Source: an uncultured Eubacteriales bacterium (GTDB lineage Bacteria > Bacillota > Clostridia > Oscillospirales > Butyricicoccaceae). From it: a DNA stretch of 18,738 nucleotides. The translations under genes and the position numbers were made by a program. The notes under the pieces were generated by a model. That model did not search any database. It was not told the origin of the DNA and worked only from the letters and a program-made list of their open reading frames with translations. The stretch's first letter is position 1. Each line of letters begins with the position of its first letter. The stretch is from the NCBI GenBank assembly GCA_910585875.1, contig CAJUIK010000034.1, positions 1 through 18,738 of the forward strand. Direction: 5' to 3'. Positions 6,160 through 14,244 of the stretch are shown here, in pieces.

Positions 6160-7221
6160 TCACAGCCGTCGGGCCTGATCCAGAACCTGAACCAGCCGCC
6201 GGTTTTCCTCCGGCCCCCGCACTGCCGCGCGGTAATAGCCGCCTCCCTCCAACCCGGGATAGTTGGCGCAATCCCGGATCATAACGCCCAGACGGCGGGC
6301 CTTGGCCGCCAAATCGGGCGTATCGGCGCGGAAAAACAGATAATTGGCCTCCCCGCCGACCACGTTGAAGCCCAATTCGCTCAACGCTTGCCGGAGCCAA
6401 GCCCGTTGTTCTCCGATCAGAGTCCGGGTTTTGCGCCGATACTCCTGGTCTTCCAGCGCCGCCAGACCCGCCGCCTGAGCCGGGCCTGAGACCTCCCAAG
6501 GCTGGCCCATCCGATCCATCTTGTCCAGCAAAGCGCCGTCGGCGCACAGGCAGTAGCCCAGCCGCAAACCGGCCATGGCATAAAACTTGGTAAACGCCTT
6601 GAAAATCAGCAGGTTGGGCCATTCTTCCAGCCGGCTCTTGAGGGAATATCTCTCCGGCTGGTCTAGAAACTCGTTGAAGCACTCGTCCGCTGCCAAGCAG
6701 ATTCCATTCTTCTGGCATTTTTTCCCAATACGCGTCAGCAGGTCTGGATCTACTGTCCGCCCTGTGGGGTTGTTGGGGTTACACAGAAACGCCAGGTCCA
6801 GATCCGGCGTCAGCGCCTCCAAAAAGCCCTCTGTCAGCCGGAACCCCTCTTCCGCTCTCAAGGGAAAGCGGATAATCTGGCAGCCGGCGGCTTCCAGAGC
6901 CTGCTCATATTCGGCGAAAGAAGGCGCCGTCGTCAAGGCTCGGCGGGGGCGCAGGGCGAAAACCAGCCGGAAAATCAGCCCCGCCGCCCCGCCGCCGCAG
7001 CGGACCCATTCCGCCGGAACCTCTTCCCAGCAGGCCACGGCCCGGCGCAGCCGGCGGCACAGGGGATCGGGATACTGATCCGCCTGTTCCAAGGCCTGGA
7101 CCGCGGCCCGCCGAGCCCCCTCCGGCATTCCCAAAGGGTTGATATTGGCCGAAAAATCCAAAGGCGTCGCGCCATATTCTTCCCAAAATCCGGCCACGTC
7201 TCCACCATGTATCAGTTCCAT
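6160..7221 (-). CDS. cobD: L-threonine-O-3-phosphate decarboxylase
   Basis: A 353-residue fold-type I PLP enzyme related to histidinol-phosphate aminotransferase. CobD decarboxylates L-threonine phosphate to (R)-1-amino-2-propanol phosphate, the linker that CbiB attaches to cobyric acid. Visible landmarks are M-E-L-I-H-G-G-D at the N-terminus, D-F-S-A-N-I-N-P-L-G (about 19-28), C-N-P-N-N-P-T-G-R, the A-D-E-C-F-N-E-F segment, and the PLP lysine in F-K-A-F-T-K-F-Y-A-M-A-G-L-R-L-G-Y (Lys near 211), where T-K-F-Y-A is typical of CobD. The start ATG 7221 has GGAGG 7-8 nt upstream, inside the end of cbiB, with which it overlaps by 10 nt. Its position beside cbiB separates it from a histidine-pathway aminotransferase. 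Confidence 0.95.
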   Translation of the reverse strand: MELIHGGDVAGFWEEYGATPLDFSANINPLGMPEGARRAAVQALEQADQYPDPLCRRLRRAVACWEEVPAEWVRCGGGAAGLIFRLVFALRPRRALTTAPSFAEYEQALEAAGCQIIRFPLRAEEGFRLTEGFLEALTPDLDLAFLCNPNNPTGRTVDPDLLTRIGKKCQKNGICLAADECFNEFLDQPERYSLKSRLEEWPNLLIFKAFTKFYAMAGLRLGYCLCADGALLDKMDRMGQPWEVSGPAQAAGLAALEDQEYRRKTRTLIGEQRAWLRQALSELGFNVVGGEANYLFFRADTPDLAAKARRLGVMIRDCANYPGLEGGGYYRAAVRGPEENRRLVQVLDQARRL

Positions 7222-8192
7222 CCAAAACCTCCTAACAGCGCCGCCCGCAAAATCAAACAGGGAACGGCCCACAATAAGCTGGCGCCGAACATCAGCCGGC
7301 AGGCCCGGGGGATATCCTCCGGCTGAATAGGCCGCAAATCGTCGCCGATGGTAGGTTTTTTGACCAGCTGGCCGAAATACCAGGCGCCTCCCGCCAGCCG
7401 CACCCCCAAAGCGCCGGCGGCGGCGGATTCCGTCTGGGCGGAATTGGGGCTTTTGTGATTGCGCCGGTCCCGCCGCCAGATCCTCCAGGCGTTTTTGCCG
7501 TCCATCCCCGGCGTCAGCCAGGCGGCGGCAATCATAAACAGCCCTGCCAGCCGGGCGGGCAGATAGTTGGCCGCGTCGTCCAGCCGCGCGGCGGCCCGGC
7601 CGAAATATCGATAGGTTTCGTTTTGATATCCCACCATGCTGTCCATGGTGTTGACAGCCTTATAAAAAAATCCCAGCGGGGCGCCGCCCAGCGCCAGGTA
7701 AAACAAGGGAGCGATAACGCCGTCGCTGGCGTTCTCCGCCACCGTCTCCACCGCAGCCCGAGCCACCCCGTCCTGATCCAGGTTTTCCGTATCCCGGCCC
7801 ACGATGCGGCTCACTGCCTGCCGGGCGGCGGGCAAATCCCCTTTTTTCAGCTGACGATAGACCTCCATACTCTCGTCCCGCAGGCATCGGGCCGCCAGAA
7901 TTTGATAACACATCCAGCTCTCCGCCGCCAGAGACAGCCAGGGGCTGACTCGGCCCAAGGCCCAGAGCAGCCCGGCGGAAAGCCCCCCAAACAAAACCGG
8001 AGTGACGGCGGCCAGAACGGCGCCGCCCGCCAGCTGGTCCCAAGGCGTATCGAGGGGCGCCCGGCGCAGCTTTTTTTCCAGCCAGCCGATCCATTTGCCC
8101 ATCAGCGTCACCGGATGAGGCAGCCAATGGGGGTCTCCAAAGCACAAGTCCAAAACGCAGCCCGCCGGCAGGGCCCAAACATGAAGGTTCAT
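7212..8192 (-). CDS. cbiB: Adenosylcobinamide-phosphate synthase
   Basis: A 326-residue integral membrane protein that joins aminopropanol phosphate to adenosylcobyric acid. Family signatures are G-D-P-H-W-L-P-H-P-V-T-L-M-G near the N-terminus (19-32), T-V-A-E-N-A-S-D-G-V-I-A-P-L-F-Y in the middle, and A-V-N-T-M-D-S-M-V-G-Y with Y-R-Y-F-G-R-A-A-A-R-L-D-D just after. Several hydrophobic segments lie between them. The ATG at 8192 overlaps the cobC stop codon as ATGA, implying translational coupling, and the end overlaps cobD by 10 nt. The length is normal for the family. Confidence 0.97.
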   Translation of the reverse strand: MNLHVWALPAGCVLDLCFGDPHWLPHPVTLMGKWIGWLEKKLRRAPLDTPWDQLAGGAVLAAVTPVLFGGLSAGLLWALGRVSPWLSLAAESWMCYQILAARCLRDESMEVYRQLKKGDLPAARQAVSRIVGRDTENLDQDGVARAAVETVAENASDGVIAPLFYLALGGAPLGFFYKAVNTMDSMVGYQNETYRYFGRAAARLDDAANYLPARLAGLFMIAAAWLTPGMDGKNAWRIWRRDRRNHKSPNSAQTESAAAGALGVRLAGGAWYFGQLVKKPTIGDDLRPIQPEDIPRACRLMFGASLLWAVPCLILRAALLGGFGWN

Positions 8193-8788
8193 CGCTTCCC
8201 CCCCAGATTCAGCGGCTTCCAATCGGTCAGCTGGCGGCTCTCCGGAGACCACCGAGCCTGATACCCGCCGCAGTTGGGGGTCTGCCATTCAAAATATCCC
8301 TTGTGCGGAGCGGCGTAAAAGCCCATGATCGCCATCAGCGTCCCCCCATGGGCCACGATAACAGCTTGTTCCTCTCCCAGAGCCAACGCCTCCTCCATCA
8401 CCTGCTCAAACCCCTGGCAGGTCCGCCGGGAAAAATCCTCCATTCGCTCGCCGCCGGGGCAAGGGTCCTGACAGTTGGAATCCAGCCACTCCTGATAAGC
8501 CGGGTCGCCGGCCAAATCCTGATAACTCTTGCCCTCAAAAATGCCGAAATCCATCTCCCGCAGCAGCGGCTTCAGCACGATACGGGCCTGGGGATAAAAA
8601 ATGCGGGCAGTGCGCACCGCCCGGCGCATGGGGCTGCAATAGACTTTTCGGACGGTTTCCTCCGGTCCGCCTCCGCAGAGCCGGGCCATAGTCTCCCCCT
8701 CCGGGCTCAAATCCTGGTCCACAGCGCCGATATACTGGCGGAGCCGGTTGCCCTCCGTCATGGCGTGACGGCGCAGAATGACTTCCAT
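8189..8788 (-). CDS. cobC: Alpha-ribazole phosphatase (histidine phosphatase family)
   Basis: A 199-residue member of the histidine phosphatase (phosphoglycerate mutase-like) superfamily. The phosphohistidine motif is R-R-H-A-M-T-E-G-N (6-14), with Ala where many relatives have Gly. The acid residue lies in M-D-F-G-I-F-E-G-K, and the second histidine in V-I-V-A-H-G-G-T-L. In a cobalamin operon such proteins remove the 5'-phosphate from alpha-ribazole phosphate or from adenosylcobalamin phosphate after CobS. The superfamily is broad, so the function rests mainly on context. The start ATG 8788 has AAAGGAG 8 nt upstream. It sits 5 nt after the short cobU-like gene and couples to cbiB by an ATGA overlap. 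Confidence 0.88.
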   Translation of the reverse strand: MEVILRRHAMTEGNRLRQYIGAVDQDLSPEGETMARLCGGGPEETVRKVYCSPMRRAVRTARIFYPQARIVLKPLLREMDFGIFEGKSYQDLAGDPAYQEWLDSNCQDPCPGGERMEDFSRRTCQGFEQVMEEALALGEEQAVIVAHGGTLMAIMGFYAAPHKGYFEWQTPNCGGYQARWSPESRQLTDWKPLNLGGKR

Positions 8789-8793
8789 TGACT

Positions 8794-9138
8794 TCACTCC
8801 TTTATGACGGCGGGAAGGCCGCAGCACACCCGGACGACCTTTTGAGCCTGGGCGGCCAAGGCGGCGCACAGACGGCCGGTCTGCTCCCGAGCCAGGCGCT
8901 GCCGGGGGTCTACTGGAGTCACCCCGCAGCCCACCTCGTCGCAGATCACCGCCTGCTTTTCCAACAAACCCGGCAGCAGCTCCATGGCTTCTTCCGGGTT
9001 TTGATACACCAAATCCTGCAATCCCCAGAGAACGGGCTTTCCGTCCCCTATTTCCCGGGTAAAATCCTGGTCCTGGTAGCCCAAGCTCCGGACGTAATCC
9101 CGTTTGCCTGCGGCAAAACCGCCGATAATCAATATCAT
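8794..9138 (-). CDS. Short CobU-like protein
   Basis: A 114-residue protein resembling a shortened CobU (adenosylcobinamide kinase / guanylyltransferase, normally about 180 residues). It keeps an N-terminal P-loop-like G-G-F-A-A-G-K-R (6-13), lacking the usual Ser/Thr after the lysine. It also keeps the CobU-type motif D-E-V-G-C-G-V-T-P (67-75), the following R-L-A-R-E-x-T-G-R-L-C stretch and the terminal V-C-C-G-L-P. The middle of CobU, including the histidine guanylylation region, is missing. It has its own ribosome site (AAGGGGA) and an intact frame, so it does not look like debris. Short CobU relatives of this kind, as I recall them, occur in clostridial cobalamin clusters beside a full CobU. 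Activity is unknown; it could be a partner subunit, a regulator or a separate nucleotide-binding protein. Confidence 0.82.
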   Translation of the reverse strand: MILIIGGFAAGKRDYVRSLGYQDQDFTREIGDGKPVLWGLQDLVYQNPEEAMELLPGLLEKQAVICDEVGCGVTPVDPRQRLAREQTGRLCAALAAQAQKVVRVCCGLPAVIKE

Positions 9139-9244
9139 ATTTCTTGTTTCCCCTTAAAAACCGTTGATTCTTTGGGCTGTGTTCCCTCAAATCCTTTCCT
9201 CGAAAAGCGGCGAACTCCTGCCGCTCCAGGCCGATTCGTCTGCT
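9139..9244 (-). other. Longest gap inside the cobalamin operon, with a hairpin
   Basis: This 106-nt stretch between cobS and the short cobU-like gene is the only sizeable non-coding interval in the operon. On the minus strand it holds AGCGGC, an 8-nt loop and GCCGCT (plus positions 9206-9225), followed by TTTTCG. The 6-bp stem and short U run make at best a weak terminator or a processing site. I see no open frame of note and no convincing promoter in it. Confidence 0.5.
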
Positions 9245-10024
9245 CTACCACAGGACGCCGCCCAGCGCCAGCGCGGACAGGCAGCAAATTTCACAGAGCT
9301 GGACGAAATATCCCTGCAAATCGCCGGTGATTCCGCCGAATTGCTTCAGGGCCAGCCGCCGATAATAGGCCAAGCACAGCAACGCCGCGGCCAGAGCCAA
9401 AAGTCCCGCAGAACCGCCCAGCCGCGCCAGCCCTCCAGCCAAAGCCAAGGAAACCAGGCCCAAAAAAACGGCGGTCTGCTTTTTGGCCGCCGCGTCGGCA
9501 AAGGCGTGGGCCAAGCCACTGTTTTTGGCGCAGGGCAGGAGGCACATAGCCAGGCCCGCCAGAGCGCGCTCCAGCGCCAGGCACAGGCTCATCAGGCCAA
9601 TCTGCCGCCCGTCCGGCGCCCATTGGCAGACCAAACCGAAATAAAAGGCAAAATAGCAGGCCAAACCGATAAGGGCGAAGGCGCCGGCGTGGGGATCCTT
9701 CATGATTTCCAGCTTTTTAGGCGTGTCGGCGTGGCTGGCCAGGGCATCGCAGGCGTCGCAAAAACCGTCCAGATGGATGCCGCCGGTGACCAAAACCGGC
9801 GCCAGCAGCAGCCCGGCGGCCCGCAGCGGCAGGCCCAGGCCCAGACGGAGGGCCAAGCCGTTCCACAGCAACATGGCCAGGCCGGCGGCGGCGCCAACCA
9901 GGGGCAGGGCGCACAGGGCCCAGCGCATATTGGCGGCGGTCCACTGAATCTGGGGCATGGGCAGGCGGGAATAAAGGGAAAAGGCCACGCAAAGGGTTTC
10001 CAATAGGGTTTTGGGCCCCTTCAT
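9245..10024 (-). CDS. cobS: Adenosylcobinamide-GDP ribazoletransferase (cobalamin synthase)
   Basis: A 259-residue polytopic membrane protein that condenses adenosylcobinamide-GDP with alpha-ribazole (or its phosphate). The CobS signature G-G-I-H-L-D-G-F-C-D-A-C-D-A-L (about 77-91) and the following E-I-M-K-D-P-H-A-G-A-F-A (about 101-112) are clear, as is the N-terminal F-S-L-Y-S-R-L-P-M-P (16-25). The rest is Ala/Leu/Gly-rich membrane helices. The ATG at 10024 overlaps the cobU stop codon as ATGA. A 106-nt gap follows it, breaking the otherwise tight packing. Confidence 0.96.
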   Translation of the reverse strand: MKGPKTLLETLCVAFSLYSRLPMPQIQWTAANMRWALCALPLVGAAAGLAMLLWNGLALRLGLGLPLRAAGLLLAPVLVTGGIHLDGFCDACDALASHADTPKKLEIMKDPHAGAFALIGLACYFAFYFGLVCQWAPDGRQIGLMSLCLALERALAGLAMCLLPCAKNSGLAHAFADAAAKKQTAVFLGLVSLALAGGLARLGGSAGLLALAAALLCLAYYRRLALKQFGGITGDLQGYFVQLCEICCLSALALGGVLW

Positions 10025-10572
10025 TCCGCCGCCCCCTTTCGCCAAAGGGCAAGGCCGCACACCGCCTCGCACACCCGGTCCGCCTGCTGAGCCAGCCGAC
10101 GGTGGGCTTGGGCCATGATCGCAATCCACTGCTGGGTAGACGGTTCATATTGCGCCGCTCCGTCGGCAAAGACGTCGTTTCCCACTACAATCAGTCGGGA
10201 ACATTGGCGGCGCAGCGCCTCAATCCCCTGCAAAACAGCCTCCAAAGCCCCTTCCGGTCCGACGCCCGCGGATGAAAACATCTCGTTGGCTATCGCGTTT
10301 CCCAAGCACTCCAGCAGGGCCGTCCCCCGGGCGGGCAGACGCAGATCTTTCAGGCCAGTGTACCGCTCCACAGTTTCAAACCCCTTGTCCGCCCGCATTT
10401 GCCGGTGCCGGGCAATCCGCCGGGCCCCCTCCGCCCCATAGGGCTCCATGGCGGCGATATAAAATCGGGGGCCGGGGCCCGCCGCAGCCAAATCCTCGGC
10501 GACAGCGCTTTTTCCGCTGGCCGATCCGCCGAAAACCAGGGTCAGGGGGCAAAGTTCACTGCTGGGGCACAT
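10021..10572 (-). CDS. cobU: Adenosylcobinamide kinase / adenosylcobinamide-phosphate guanylyltransferase
   Basis: A 183-residue CobU that phosphorylates adenosylcobinamide and transfers GMP to it for CobS. It has a full P-loop G-G-S-A-S-G-K-S (15-22) and R-I-A-R-H-R-Q-M-R (52-60), whose histidine corresponds to the guanylylated His of enteric CobU. The motif usually written N-E-V-G-x-G appears here as G-N-D-V-F-A-D-G (131-138), a departure I recall seeing in clostridial homologues (N-E-I-F-S-D-G type). The terminal A-D-R-V-C-E-A-V-C-G-L is conserved. The start is uncertain: ATG 10572 overlaps cobT by 17 nt with only a weak GGGATGG upstream, and an in-frame TTG at 10596 is the alternative. 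The protein length favours the ATG. It is coupled to cobS by ATGA. Confidence 0.92.
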   Translation of the reverse strand: MCPSSELCPLTLVFGGSASGKSAVAEDLAAAGPGPRFYIAAMEPYGAEGARRIARHRQMRADKGFETVERYTGLKDLRLPARGTALLECLGNAIANEMFSSAGVGPEGALEAVLQGIEALRRQCSRLIVVGNDVFADGAAQYEPSTQQWIAIMAQAHRRLAQQADRVCEAVCGLALWRKGAAE

Positions 10573-11614
10573 AGGCGTCCATCCCAATCTCTTCAAAGTT
10601 GCTCATACCGCGGTAGATGTCGAAGCCCATATCCAGCAAGGGCAGGGCGGCCACGGCGCCGGTGCCCTCGCCCATGCGCATCCCGGCGACGATCATAGGC
10701 TTCAAGCCCAACTCCTCCAGCAGCAGCGCGCCCGCCGGCTCCGCTGAAACATGGCTGGCGATCATGGCGCAGCGGCTGGAGGGACTCATCCGAGCGGCGC
10801 ACAGAGCGGCGGCGGCGGAAATCAGCCCGTCCACGATGATGGGAACCCGATACAGAGCGCCGCCCAAAAACATCCCGGCCATGCCGGCGATATCGAAACC
10901 GCCCACTTTGGCTATCGCGTCTATGGGGTCCTGGGGGTCGGGCTTGTGCGTTTTCAAAGCCTGCTCCACCACCTGGATTTTCCGTTCCAAGCCGAGGGAG
11001 CTCAGCCCGGCGCCGCGGCCGGTGGCCTGCCGGGCGGAAAGGCCCAGCAGAGCGGCGGAGACGGCGGCGGCCGTGGTGGTGTTGCCGATGCCCATCTCGC
11101 CGGTGGCGACGATTTTGTATCCCAGCTCCTTCAGCTGCCGAACCAGCTCTATCCCCGTCAGCACAGCCTGCTCCGCCTGATCCCGGCTCATAGCGGGCCC
11201 TTGGGAAAGATCCGCCGTGCCGTAGGCGATTTTCCTGTTCCAAAGCCCCGGCGCCTCCACGTCTGTGCAAATGCCGACGTCCACGGGAATCACGTCGCAA
11301 TGGGCCAATCGGGCCATGCGGCAGACGCAGCTCTGGCCAATCGTCAGGTTTTTGGCCACCAGCGCGGTGATTTCGCTGCCCGTCTGGGTCACGCCCTGGG
11401 CCGCCACGCCGTTGTCGGCGCACAGCACCGCTACGGCCCGTTTTTCAATGGTATATCCCGAATCGCCCGTCAGGGCGGCGATCCGGGTCACGTTTTCTTC
11501 CAAAAGCCCCAGGCTGCCCAAGGGCTTGGCCACAGAGGCCCAGCGATCCAAAGCCCTTTGTTCGGCCTGCTTGTCAGGCCCTTTGATTTGGCTCAACGCC
11601 TGTTCCAGCGTCAT
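10556..11614 (-). CDS. cobT: Nicotinate-nucleotide--dimethylbenzimidazole phosphoribosyltransferase
   Basis: A 352-residue CobT, which moves phosphoribose from nicotinate mononucleotide to the lower-ligand base to give alpha-ribazole phosphate. Signatures are the D-R-W-A-S-V-A-K-P-L-G-S-L-G-x-L-E segment (23-39), A-D-N-G-V-A (66-71), G-E-M-G-I-G-N-T-T-T-A-A-A, and the catalytic glutamate in R-M-G-E-G-T-G-A near residue 315, close to Glu317 of the Salmonella enzyme. Length matches the family. ATG 11614 forms an ATGA overlap with cbiA and has AAGGGGAGAAAG upstream. No genes for making 5,6-dimethylbenzimidazole (such as bza) are in the window, so the lower ligand cannot be deduced from it. Confidence 0.98.
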   Translation of the reverse strand: MTLEQALSQIKGPDKQAEQRALDRWASVAKPLGSLGLLEENVTRIAALTGDSGYTIEKRAVAVLCADNGVAAQGVTQTGSEITALVAKNLTIGQSCVCRMARLAHCDVIPVDVGICTDVEAPGLWNRKIAYGTADLSQGPAMSRDQAEQAVLTGIELVRQLKELGYKIVATGEMGIGNTTTAAAVSAALLGLSARQATGRGAGLSSLGLERKIQVVEQALKTHKPDPQDPIDAIAKVGGFDIAGMAGMFLGGALYRVPIIVDGLISAAAALCAARMSPSSRCAMIASHVSAEPAGALLLEELGLKPMIVAGMRMGEGTGAVAALPLLDMGFDIYRGMSNFEEIGMDAYVPQQ

Positions 11615-13017
11615 GCTCTTTCTCCCCTTCCGTGGGTTTGGCTATCGACTTTTTTCTTGTTCCAATCCGCCGCGGCCCGGACAAACCGGGCGGCGAAGAC
11701 GGGGTTGCTATAAAAATACAGATGCGGAAAGCCGGCGAACAAGCTGGGCCCGGCGTGAATGCAATCCCATCCCCGGCTGGACAGGGGCTTTTGCGCCCGG
11801 AAATCCTCGCCGCAGTCGTCGCTTTCCCAATAGTGAAACTCATGCCCCCGAAGGGCTTCCCCCGCCGAGCACAGCAGATTGTCCCGCCGGGCCGTCAGCT
11901 CCACATAGCCGAATCGCCGCAGCCCGCCGGCGGGGCGGCACAAGCCAGGAAAAACTCCGGCCATGGGCCATTGCCGGCCCTCTGCGTCTTCCACAGCCCG
12001 GTGCAGATAGAGAAATCCGCCGCATTCGGCCAAGGTCGGCAAACCCGCCGAAACCGCCCGGCGGACGCTTTCCGTCATGGTTCGGTTGCCGCTCAGCTGG
12101 GGGCCGTAAAGCTCCGGGTAGCCGCCGCCCAAATACAGGGCGTCGGCCTCTGGCGGCAGCTCCCGGTCTTCCAGCGGGCTGAAGGGGCGAATTTCCGCCC
12201 CCAGTTCTTTCAGCAGCTCCAGGTTTTCCGGGTAATAGAAGCAGAACGCCCGGTCCTGGGCCACAGCGACCACGGGCTTTTGGCTGACGGCCGGCGCAAA
12301 CGCCGGCGGCGCCCCTTGCAGCGGCGGGGCGGATCGAGCCAGGGCCAGCAGGCCCTCCAGATCGACGGTCCGAGCCGCTTGGTCGGCCAACCATTGGATC
12401 TTGCGCCGCAGATCTTCCGTCTCTTGGGCGGTGACCAATCCCAGGTGGCGGCTCTCTATCCTGCATTCCGGCAAATCCGGCAGATAGCCCAGGACAGGAA
12501 GGCCCAATTCCCGCTCCAACAGAGGCTTCATCATGCGATAGGCCCCCTCTGAACAGCGGTTGAGCACAAGAGCTTCTATCCGGCTGTCCTGCCGGAAATC
12601 CGTCAGACCCTTGAGCGCGGCGGCCAGCGTCAGCGCGGCGCCCCGGGGCTGAACCGTCAAAACAGCCGGCGCCTCCAAAGCCCGAGCGGCCTGCCAGGCG
12701 CTGGCTCGGTCGGTGGAAGCCGCGCCGTCATAATAGCCCATGGCCCCCTCTATTAGGGCCAGGCCGCAGCCGGCGGCTTGACGGCAAAACAGCCCCCGGG
12801 CCAGCGGCTCCGGGGCAAAAAACAGGTCGAAATTGCCGCTTCGGGCGCCGATAATCTGCCGGTGAAACATGGGGTCGATGTAATCCGGCCCGCATTTGAA
12901 AGCGGCGGGTTCCAGCCCCTTTTGCTGAAAAGCCCGGAGCAAAGCGCAGGTCAACGTGGTTTTGCCGGCGCCGCTGGCCGGCGCCGCCAGAACCAGCCGG
13001 GGGATGTCAACCGTCAT
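11611..13017 (-). CDS. cbiA: Cobyrinate a,c-diamide synthase
   Basis: A 468-residue CbiA that amidates the a and c side chains of cobyrinic acid with ATP and glutamine. The N-terminal synthetase domain opens with P-R-L-V-L-A-A-P-A-S-G-A-G-K-T-T (5-20) and contains F-K-C-G-P-D-Y-I-D-P-M-F-H, diagnostic for CbiA/CobB. The C-terminal class I glutamine amidotransferase domain shows L-G-G-G-Y-P-E-L, the nucleophile in L-A-E-C-G-G-F-L-Y-L (Cys near 332) and the G-H-E-F-H-Y histidine region. I start it at ATG 13017, behind GAGAGGGGAG, giving an 11-nt overlap with cbiET. The in-frame extension to 13053 has no ribosome site. The end is joined to cobT by ATGA. Confidence 0.97.
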   Translation of the reverse strand: MTVDIPRLVLAAPASGAGKTTLTCALLRAFQQKGLEPAAFKCGPDYIDPMFHRQIIGARSGNFDLFFAPEPLARGLFCRQAAGCGLALIEGAMGYYDGAASTDRASAWQAARALEAPAVLTVQPRGAALTLAAALKGLTDFRQDSRIEALVLNRCSEGAYRMMKPLLERELGLPVLGYLPDLPECRIESRHLGLVTAQETEDLRRKIQWLADQAARTVDLEGLLALARSAPPLQGAPPAFAPAVSQKPVVAVAQDRAFCFYYPENLELLKELGAEIRPFSPLEDRELPPEADALYLGGGYPELYGPQLSGNRTMTESVRRAVSAGLPTLAECGGFLYLHRAVEDAEGRQWPMAGVFPGLCRPAGGLRRFGYVELTARRDNLLCSAGEALRGHEFHYWESDDCGEDFRAQKPLSSRGWDCIHAGPSLFAGFPHLYFYSNPVFAARFVRAAADWNKKKVDSQTHGRGERA

Positions 13018-14242
13018 AGCGCTCCCCTCTCCCGGGCCCTCGCCCGCTGACAATATACACCGGGTTCAGCGCCGCCATCATATGGTAATCACCCAGGATT
13101 TTGGCCCGGCTGACGGCGACCTGAACGATTTCCACCTCCCGGAATCCCAGGTCTTCCATGGCCTTCATGGCCTGATGAAGGGTTTCCAGCGATATGGCGT
13201 TAACGGCCGCCCGAACGGCGGGGTTTTGATCCAGAGCCGCCTGGAGAACGGCTCTCAAATTCCCTTTGGAGCCGCCGACAAAAATTCCGTCCGGAGGCGG
13301 CAGGCCCTTGAGAGCCTCCGGCGCCATGCCCAGGACGGGAAACAAGTTTCCCACCCGGAATTTCTTCTTGTTCTCTTGTAGCAGCTCCCAGGCCTCTTTT
13401 TGACATTCTACAGCGTAGACCCGGCCTTGGCGGGCCAGCAGGGCGGCTTCCACCGAAACCGATCCAGTGCCCGCTCCCACATCCCAGATCACGTCCGCCG
13501 GCTCCGGCGCCAGCTTGGCCAGCGAAACCGCTCGGACCTCCTGCTTGGTCATAGGCGCCTTGCCCCGGAGGAACTGATCGTCTGGAATGCCCGCCGCCCG
13601 GCTCCGGCGCTCAAAATCCGGCGGCCGCCGAACCAGCAGAACGGTCAGCGGCTCAAACTGCCAGCCCTGCATCTGCTCCGCCGTCCCCTGGCGCAGGCGC
13701 TCCGAGGGATAGGAGAGGTTTTCCCCCGCCGCGACGTCGGCCTCCGCCAGACCTCCTTCGGCCAAAGCCCGGCAGATCTTTTCCGCCGTCCAATAGCCCC
13801 CTGTCAGGAAAAAAGTCTGCTCCCGGTTCCGCGCCAGCGCCGCCGGGTCCAGCTCCTCCCCCGCGCCGTGGGCGCTGACTAATTGAAAATCCTGCCAGGG
13901 AATCCCCAGCCGGGCGGCCAGATACTGGGGAGAGGAAAGACCGGGCAACACCCGAACCGGACAGAAATCCAGCAGAGGCAGCAGCTTTTTGGCGCCGCTG
14001 TAAAACCCCACATCCCCGCTCATCGCCACGCAAGGCCGCTGAAGCTCGGGATGTCCCTTGAGATAACCCGCCAGCGCCTGGGGGCGGATTTCCGCAACCC
14101 GCCGGGCGGAAAGGCCCTCGGGCAGGCTTTCCAGCAGCCGCCGGGCGCCCAAAATGCAATCCGCCTGCTCTAGAGCCTGCCGAGCCTCCAGCGTCATGGT
14201 TTCCGGAGCGCCCAACCCCAGGCCAATCACCGAGATTTCCAT
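13007..14242 (-). CDS. cbiET: Fused cobalt-precorrin-7 C5-methyltransferase / C15-methyltransferase (decarboxylating)
   Basis: A 411-residue fusion of CbiE and CbiT, like CobL of the aerobic pathway. Residues 1 to about 205 are a class III tetrapyrrole methyltransferase: M-E-I-S-V-I-G-L-G-L-G-A-P-E-T-M-T at the start, V-A-M-S-G-D-V-G-F-Y-S-G-A and V-L-P-G-L-S-S-P-Q-Y-L-A-A-R-L later. From about 218 a Rossmann methyltransferase follows, beginning I-P-D-D-Q-F-L-R-G-K-A-P-M-T-K-Q-E-V-R, with the SAM motif W-D-V-G-A-G-T-G-S-V-S-V-E-A. Together they methylate C5 and C15 and decarboxylate the acetate on C12. Of the three nearby ATGs (14257, 14248, 14242), only 14242 has a 7-nt spacing from GGAGGG. 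It starts 2 nt after the cbiJ stop codon. Confidence 0.97.
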   Translation of the reverse strand: MEISVIGLGLGAPETMTLEARQALEQADCILGARRLLESLPEGLSARRVAEIRPQALAGYLKGHPELQRPCVAMSGDVGFYSGAKKLLPLLDFCPVRVLPGLSSPQYLAARLGIPWQDFQLVSAHGAGEELDPAALARNREQTFFLTGGYWTAEKICRALAEGGLAEADVAAGENLSYPSERLRQGTAEQMQGWQFEPLTVLLVRRPPDFERRSRAAGIPDDQFLRGKAPMTKQEVRAVSLAKLAPEPADVIWDVGAGTGSVSVEAALLARQGRVYAVECQKEAWELLQENKKKFRVGNLFPVLGMAPEALKGLPPPDGIFVGGSKGNLRAVLQAALDQNPAVRAAVNAISLETLHQAMKAMEDLGFREVEIVQVAVSRAKILGDYHMMAALNPVYIVSGRGPGRGERYDG

Positions 14243-14244
14243 CT

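Noticed and set aside
4649..6718. A longer cbiP reading frame giving about 689 residues.
   Set aside because: The extra N-terminal 190 residues are an out-of-frame reading of cobD, with Gly/Arg-rich low-complexity character; the CobQ fold starts at ATG 6148 behind a ribosome site.
10751..11713. 320-codon plus-strand frame opposite cobT.
   Set aside because: Antisense shadow caused by the high GC of cobT; composition is His/Gln/Gly-rich and no motif is seen.
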